This document shows, one piece after another, positions 55,845-64,000 of a stretch of DNA of 64,000 nt. Source of the stretch: Lotus japonicus (Eukaryota > Streptophyta > Magnoliopsida > Fabales > Fabaceae). The notes below the pieces were generated by a model that did not search any database, was not told the origin of the DNA, and saw only the letters and a list, made by a program, of their open reading frames with translations. The translations under genes and the position numbers were made by a program. Where the stretch lies: assembly GCF_012489685.1 (NCBI RefSeq), contig NC_080044.1, positions 15,976,369-16,040,368 on the forward strand, given 5' to 3'. Numbering within the stretch: position 1 is the stretch's first letter; every line of letters starts with the position of its first letter.

Positions 55845-56579
55845 CAAGCCTCCCTACTTTGATGAAGCAAATTATCCACAATGAAAGAAACAAATGAGAT
55901 TTTTTTCTAGAGTCAACCAGTTACAAAATGTGGGACATAGTTGAAATAGGTTACTACGTTCCTACCAATTTTGACACTGGAGAACATATTCCTAATATCC
56001 AATGGACTTATGAGCATCGTCTATACAACCATGATAGAGCTTATGGTTGTGAAATAGCCAAAGAAATCTAAGCAAGATAGAATTAAGTCTCATCTGTGCG
56101 TTGAGCTCATGTGAGCATGATAGAGTTGATGGTTGTGAAATAGCCAAAGAAATCTGGGATGCTTTAGCCATAACACATGAAAGAACATCAAATGTGAAGC
56201 AAACTAAAAACAGTATGTTGTCACTCAGTATGAGATGTTCAAGATGAAGGAAGATGAAAACATCATTTAAATGTTTTCTAGATTCCAGGAAATCATCCAT
56301 CAAATGAGACATTTGGGAAGAACCTAAGATAATGTTGATCAAGTTAACAAGATCCTACGATGTTTGTCCAAAAGGTGGAGACTCAAATTCACTTTAATTC
56401 AAGAAGCCAAAGATCTTAGAACTCTAAAATTAGAAGATCTTATTGGCTCATTGATGGTCCATGAAGTGGAACTAGAAAAAGATGATGGAGGAAGGAAGAA
56501 CAAGTCAATGGCTTTCAAAACAAAAGCCAAAAGTTCCAAGGCTCTCAAGGTTGATAGAGGTAAGGGCACTCGTCTCTAA
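55845..56579 (+). pseudogene. gag: Ty1/copia gag fragment, heavily mutated
   Basis: Split frames give PPYFDEANYPQ, FLESTSYKMWDIVE, EIAKEIW, VNKILRCLSKRWRLK and AKDLRTLKLEDLIGSLMVHE, in the order of a SIRE-like copia gag (UBN2 domain). Several stops and frame changes are present, and one part around 56020-56160 appears partly duplicated. It ends at about 56579 against the LTR-like sequence. Confidence 0.8.
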
Positions 56580-56586
56580 AGCGTAT

Positions 56587-57696
56587 TTTGTGTGTTATTC
56601 TGTGTAACTTTTTTGTTTGAATTCATGCTATATGATTGTTGTAAGGGTAACTCGGTCCTAGTATGCTTTGTCATATTTATGCATATGATTGAGATGAAGT
56701 TTCTTATGTTTGGTTGTTGTCTATGTTTGATATTTGAATTGTGGTTGCTCTACTTTCCTATGAATTTGTTGAATATTTGATCCTAAATACCTTTTGTTGC
56801 TAACTTGAATTATTGGAAAGACTAGCATGTCTCTTGGAACTTGTTGCAGGGCATTGAGCGTTGTAGGAATTGAGATCCCGGACGTTATGATGAAGTGGTG
56901 ACGTGACGGTTTGTTGTCACGTGTGATTGTCCACCTTGCAAGGTGTTTCGATTGAAGTGGCATATACCTAATAGGTTACTAGTGGTGAGACTAGTAATTG
57001 GGTGTCCTTGTGATTGTCCAGTCTTGTTAGACGTTTAGACTAGTTTTGTTTGGTAGTTGACATATAGTATTTGACTTGTTAAATTGTGTCGTTTGAACTT
57101 GTTATCTTGTTTGGATATTATATTTTGTTGCTTATATGAAAATGCTTGTATAACATGCTATTGTATGACGTCATGTTTTCTTTGAGTTGACCCTTGTTTG
57201 TTTGATTGTGTGTTGTGGGGGCGCTTGATCCCAAGATGGAATGCTACGCCATTGGGGAACCTTGTCCGTGATGGACTTTTCATAAAGGAGTGACATTGGA
57301 GACAACTAAGGGTGTGTTCTAGAGACGAGCATATGAGTGTCTTGTTCGGATGGTCGTTAGACATATGGTTCTTGAGTGTCTTGTTCGGATGGTCGTTAGA
57401 CATATGGCTCTTGAGTGTCTTGGATCTTTAGTTGGTTCTTTGGGGTTGAGTCTATAACTCTAAACCATCTTTGTTTCTTTATCGGTATAGGGTCATCACC
57501 GTCCTTGAAGTTTCATCTTGTGTGTTGACTCGAGAGGATTACATTAGTATCTTCATTTTTCCTTGAGTTTTGGATTAATGCCTTTATGGACCCCTTTTTA
57601 ATGGAAGTTTTATTGAGTCAGTCTTTTCGATGTCATTATTGCCTTTATTCTATTTGATATTTACGATTCTAACCCTCAAGAAATCAGGACGTTACA
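56587..57696 (-). mobile_element. Candidate gypsy-type solo LTR
   Basis: On the minus strand it begins TGTAACGTCCTGATTTCTTG (from 57696), a start typical of plant Ty3 chromovirus LTRs. It would end in CA near 56587, where the copia gag relic breaks off. A 39-bp unit is repeated 2.3 times at 57335-57423. A matching 5-bp duplication was not found, so the left border is uncertain. Confidence 0.5.
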
Positions 57697-58675
57697 ATTG
57701 TCATTTCTATTTCCTTAGGGAAGATGAGAAAAGAAGAGATACTACTGTTGTTGCCAAATAAAAGAAGAACAACCAAAGGGAGAATAAGAGGAATTACTCT
57801 TAGATGGCCTTTTTTTTGGCACCTTGATCTATGTTGGAGTCCTAGCCTTTGTGGCTGATTACAACTCACCTCGAGGAAAGGAGTTGTGATCTTGAGCCAC
57901 ATCATGAGAGGAGATCATATGCCTATATAGGCCGTCGTTGCGCGTGTGCGTGAGAGAGAGTGAGAGAGCTTCTGTTGAGGGTCAGCGTGAGGAAAGATCT
58001 CAAGCCTGCGTTGCACAAGAGAGAAGGGGAGCAAGAGGTTTTGTCGAGCGTCGTCGTGACAGAGAGGTGTTTCTTCGCAGTTGACAAAGTATCACCTTTG
58101 ATGAAGATCGGATGGCCACTACGCCACCATTTGAGAATAGAGTCACCAAGGAAAGCCATAGACCGCTTCACTACCATGGTCTCGAAGCCATTGTCATGGA
58201 AATAAAGAAAGGGAAAGGTGTGGCAACTGTAAACGTTCCCAGGTTTTTTACAGAAGAGAGGAAGATGAGAACAATAAACCAAGCGGCGGTCCGATGGTAG
58301 GTAGCGCCGCCATGTGCAAAGGAGGTGGCGAGACGTGTGATTCTCACACAATGAGGAGGATGACGCGTAGAGGCACATGCGACACTTTCTGCTGACCCAA
58401 CTTCGGGTTCTGGTGGATCTAAGGACAATGAATACTATGGAGGGGTTGGTTTGGGGTAAGTAGTGGTCGTCGGAAATCAAAGGGGTGGATAGAAAGTGGA
58501 GTGAGTACCGCAAAAGGAAACACGACAATAAGAAGAGCCAAAAATTGAAAATGAGACATTGTTACCAAAAATATTACGCCAACAGATAGTGGGTCTACCC
58601 GTAAACAACATATTTGTTCCACCATTCCAACTCACCACGAAGTTGGTGTCAATGATAAAACTTACTCTTGGTACA
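57697..58675. other. Unassigned region
   Basis: Moderately GC-rich stretch with overlapping frames on both strands (for example 57923-58528 minus, 57960-58205 plus). None shows a recognisable domain or gene-like composition. Possibly captured or decayed element sequence. Confidence 0.4.
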
Positions 58676-58919
58676 TGTTAAGAGAAGCAATGCAAAGAAA
58701 AAATTGAGATGAAGAAGTAAAGCCAAAGCGTTAGGCCTTACATTGTGAATAATTGATTGATCAAAAGATAAAAGACTTACTCACATTTATAATAATGATA
58801 AGACTCGTATTCCTAATTAAACAAGGAAACAAATCAATCTAAGCAATAATCTAATTTGCCAAAAATAAGATCAAGATATGATAAGATATAATTAAGATAT
58901 CAGATATATTTTCATATTC

Positions 58920-58959
<40 letters not shown>

Positions 58960-59240
58960 TCTAACACGCTTCTTCACGCAATAACTCAATTGGGTTTTGA
59001 AGCGTGAATAATGGACGTACTTACTTACCATGTGTTGAATCAACTTTTCTTAAAAGATAATTACTTGTTTGACATGATATTATAGTCCCTATAATCAAGC
59101 GGTGTAGAGTTCGATCAGTGTCACCCCTCAATTATTCTAATAAGAAATGAATTAAAACACATTCTTCACGCTTTAACCTCAAATGGGCAAGTTTAATATG
59201 AACTCTTACGTGAGAGAACGTATTAGAAATAATAATATAC
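58676..59240 (-). mobile_element. Possible copia LTR fragment and flank
   Basis: On the minus strand 58967 downward reads TGTTAGAAATAATAATAATA, a common copia LTR start. The stretch ends near 58676 with CA on that strand. An (ATT)n run is at 58921-58960. CTTCACGC phrases at 58970 and 59164 bracket an inverted TATTAGAAATAATAATAT at about 59222. No target duplication was found. Confidence 0.35.
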
Positions 59241-59734
59241 ACTATTTATGTGCTCCATACCAAAAAAAAAAAAAAACTTAAACGTTTAGGATAAATAGTT
59301 GTTTAACAAGTGTAATAGTATTAGTCTAAGTCTAAGGCTTAAGCCAGCAGTCGGAAATCTTTATTTAACAATATAAAGTCATATGCTTTTCATAATGTTT
59401 CTCCTCTATTTATTTAAAATGCATAGTGTATTTTTGGATCCATGTTCTTCCTGATTTTTCAACGTTGGAGTTTGTGGTCGGATCACAGTCACCAAAACTC
59501 TGTGGATCCCAGTATCTTTATCCCAATTGTGAATTTTACAACGTGGCAACCAAGAAAACAATTCACATTAGCTTCAATCCTCCAATAAGAGACCACCTTA
59601 TCCTATCCGTTATCTTACTCACACCACATCCACCAAATAACTGTCTCCTCTCTATTCTCCACCAACACAAAAACGCTCACAAACTAGCTTCTTTGGAGAA
59701 AACATTAGAGACAATAGTGGCGGTGGTGGGAACA
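59241..59734 (+). promoter_or_regulatory. psbO upstream region
   Basis: Contains ACGTGGC (G-box-type core, 59541-59547) and I-box motifs on the minus strand (GATAAGG from CCTTATC at about 59597, GATAACG from CGTTATC at about 59608). These are elements common in light-regulated photosynthesis promoters. No clear TATA box is seen at the expected distance. Confidence 0.45.
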
Positions 59735-61611
<1,877 letters not shown>

Positions 61612-62160
61612 ACAGCTTTATCTCTCTTCTGCTTTATTTTGTATTTTGTTGTAACTTCTCAGTGTTGCTGCAATTACCTTTGACACAACTGTCCAAGCAT
61701 GAGAGTGTTATCCTTGTTTGTATGTATACTATCGACTTTCAATTATAATGCTCGAAAATGTCAAAGGTTTAAATTGGTGGTGTGTGTGTGTTTTACAGCT
61801 TCTATTCTGGAATTCGATTGTTTTTGTTCCTCATTGCTGGTAAATGGTAATATGGTAGTAACAAGGTCACCACTGTATTTGAAGAGAGGTTTCATTGAAT
61901 CACGGAACGATAGCTCAGCTATGTGATCTGAATATGGTGTTAGACTTAGACTGTTAGTGGTTTGATAGCAGAAGAAAACAAATGTGGTTGCCTCCTCAGC
62001 TCTGGTTCACAAAAAATTTCAAACATTTTTATGCCCGTACGAGGATTAAATATTTTGAACTAAATCATGTGATTGGGTCATAGCTCATAAAGAGGAGCTT
62101 TTCAAAATTCTAAAAATGCTGCAATATGGAATGAACTAACACGGGGGGGGGTTACTCGAC
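61612..62160. other. psbO 3' UTR and spacer
   Basis: T-rich 3' untranslated region followed by spacer. No canonical AATAAA is close to the stop, which is common in plants. A G9 run lies near 62145. Confidence 0.55.
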
Positions 62161-62164
62161 CAAA

Positions 62165-63019
62165 TTAGGATCCCAAGTATGTAATAGGTGTAAGTACGAA
62201 TTGTCTCAAAAGCTTAAACTATAATTGTTTTATATTATGATTTCTAATGCGTGAACCAAAGCATAAGCCCACCTAGCATTTGTTGAGATTTAATTTGTTT
62301 TATTAGAAGAATTGGGGTGAGAATGATCGAACTCTATATTGTTTAGGCGTAGAGGCACTGATATGAACCAATTATTCCAAAAGCTTTACTCGAAAATATT
62401 ATCAAAATTTGTACTTGAGTAGAGTCAATTCAAGTCATCTCCCATCCAAGCTTGTACTTCATCCTATGGATCTTCATGAGTTGAATTCAGCCAACTTGCA
62501 AGTATTTTCTTAGGTTCTTGTAATGGCATGTCGGAACATCTTTACTTTTAGAGTCTCATCACTTATTTGATTTTCCATATGCAAATAACTTCCAAGGAGT
62601 TGTGATATACTCACACTTCTCTTTCTCTTAAATATCATTTACACTTTTTTTTTTTTTTATGCATTTCTTATCACATCACCTATCATATCACTCATTTACC
62701 TCTCTTTTCTTCATAATTTGGTGAGTAGAGGTGGAATTGGTGTGTGAAAAGATTATTATTCAACTTCCAAGCTCAGGAAGCCTTATAACTCTTTTAATCC
62801 ATGAGAGTAGTTTGCATCAGGATCAAAAAACTTCTCGGATCGCATCCACAAAATTTGCATCTCATCCACTCTTATATTTAAATAACTCAACCAATCTTAT
62901 TAGGATCCCGAGTATGTGATAGGTGTAAGTATGAATTATCTCAAAAACTTAAACTTTTGGCTAATAACCATATGAATTGTTTTATATTATGATTTCTAAC
63001 GCGTGAACCAAAGCATAAG
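62165..63019. repeat. Spacer bounded by a roughly 100-bp direct repeat
   Basis: TAGGATCCCAAGTATGTAATAGGTG...GCGTGAACCAAAGCATAAG at about 62167-62269 recurs at about 62900-63019 with a small insertion. The DNA between them has no recognised gene. The second copy abuts the inverted dispersed repeat at 63020. Confidence 0.7.
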
Positions 63020-64000
63020 AGATATTTGATGAATTAAGAAGAGAAGGAAAATATATTTAATATCATGTGAATAATCGGAGTTCAAGTTATATTATTAATA
63101 AGTATTTTTTTAATATATTTTAGAAAAATTAATTTGAAAGCAAAGTGAAATAGAAACCCCCATGAATAGTTGTTATTTTATGAGAAATTCAAAACCTAAA
63201 ATCTATCACTAATTTCTTTAAATATAATTTATTTTCATATAATATTATTTTATATCATTGTGAAAATTATTTGTTGACTCAATGAAGGCACTAATAAGCC
63301 TTAATAATTATGCGGAAATTAAGAAAATATTCACGCACACCAGCCTTAATAATTGCGTTGAGATTAAGAAAGTGTTCCCTTTCTTTCTCTCACTCGCTCT
63401 CATATACACATTATGAAGATCATTTTCATTACTCATTCCCGACCTATAGCTTAGATTTAGTGAGATAAGCTCTCCATTCTCTCTAAAACAGAAATAGAGA
63501 TACATAGATAGATAGATATAGATATAGAGGGAGAAAGATATATATACATATATATATATATAAAGAGAAACTAATTTTCCTTCATCAGTCTCAACTTGCA
63601 GCTTAGGTTTAGTAAGAGAAGGTCTCTTAAACTGAGAGAGAGAGAGAGAGTGAGAGAGAGAGAGAGTGGGAGAGAGAGAGAGAGATAAAGAGAGAGAAAG
63701 AGAGACAGAGAAAGAGAGACATAAAGAACTTCAACAAGTTTCAACATTGTTCTTCCTTTTCTTTCATTATAATCCTTCTCAAGGTTATTTCTGGAAGTCT
63801 TAAACGTGTTTTGGGTTGATTTCACGAGTTTCAGGGATGTTATTGAGCAATTCTGGTAGGTGTTCTCGCCTCAGCTATGATTTTTCTGGCGAGTTGGCCT
63901 GAATATTCAAGCCCTTGAACGTGTTCCCCCCGCCCCTCCCGAACATCGTTTGAGGCGCCATGACCACCATCGTGTTCTCCTTAAGTCCTCGTAGTTGGTT
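63020..64000 (-). repeat. Dispersed repeat copy, inverted partner of 24631-25400
   Basis: The reverse complement of this stretch matches 24631-25400 from one end to the other and continues to the window edge. It is longer because of expanded (GATA)n (about 63499-63530) and (GA)n (63632-63722) runs. Minus-strand frames through the GA run are artefacts. Confidence 0.8.

Noticed and set aside
57923..58528. 201-codon minus-strand frame
   Set aside because: No domain, odd composition, and overlapping frames on both strands of similar quality. Taken as chance in a GC-richer stretch.

Overview
This is nuclear DNA from a flowering plant, almost certainly a eudicot and probably a papilionoid legume. 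The evidence is intron-containing genes for PsbO and a COR413 membrane protein, a SIRE/Maximus-type Ty1/copia element with an env-like third ORF, a Tat-type Ty3/gypsy element, LINE, SINE, Mutator, hAT and Tourist-like insertions, and AT-rich spacers. The legume placement is an inference from general resemblance of the PsbO protein and the repeat families; no search was run. The window holds three ordinary protein genes, a two-member box C/D snoRNA cluster with its own promoter, and a large mass of nested transposons.

Layout. 1-1985: LINE relic on the minus strand with an internal tandem duplication. 1986-8354: spacer, with a single-exon C2H2 zinc-finger gene (6127-6510, minus) and a tandem duplication (7070-7964). 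8360-22885: a decayed Ty1/copia element with 873/874-bp LTRs, gag, pol and an env-like ORF. Two later insertions of one non-autonomous LTR family sit in it: a complete element (9925-14142, 1350-bp LTRs, TSD GCAAA) in gag, and a solo LTR (20014-21345, TSD GTGAG) in the env-like ORF. 22886-26139: non-coding repeat DNA and long microsatellites. 26145-40413: a Ty3/gypsy Tat-lineage element on the minus strand (820-bp LTRs, TSD GATGG). 40419-44748: small DNA transposons and a SINE. 44749-48155: COR413 gene with a Mutator-type element in intron 1. 49072-50479: candidate solo LTR. 51420-51961: snoRNA cluster. 52267-52840: LINE 3' tail. 53441-54679: second Mutator-type element. 55845-57700: copia gag relic and candidate gypsy LTR. 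59735-61611: psbO. 63020-64000: an inverted second copy of the repeat at 24631-25400.

The most unusual locus is the Ty3 element. Between pol and its 3' LTR it carries about 5 kb with two genes on the opposite strand. One is a five-exon gene with a plant-mobile-domain-like N-terminus and a coiled-coil C-terminus. The other is a small coiled-coil gene. Each has its own TATA box, and no boundary separates them from the element. Antisense ORFs are known in some Tat elements, but a spliced two-gene cargo with separate promoters deserves checking.

The snoRNA cluster is the other highlight. One RNA carries two guides whose predicted targets are seven nucleotides apart in 25S rRNA. The second carries a guide matching a conserved 18S rRNA segment. 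The non-autonomous LTR family has an array of GGCGCTYRAGCGC-type palindromes immediately upstream of its TATA box, kept in all three LTR copies, and may be a promoter array. Insertion structures, TSDs, exon joins and snoRNA stems were read directly from the sequence. Family names, rRNA targets and ages are knowledge-based inferences.
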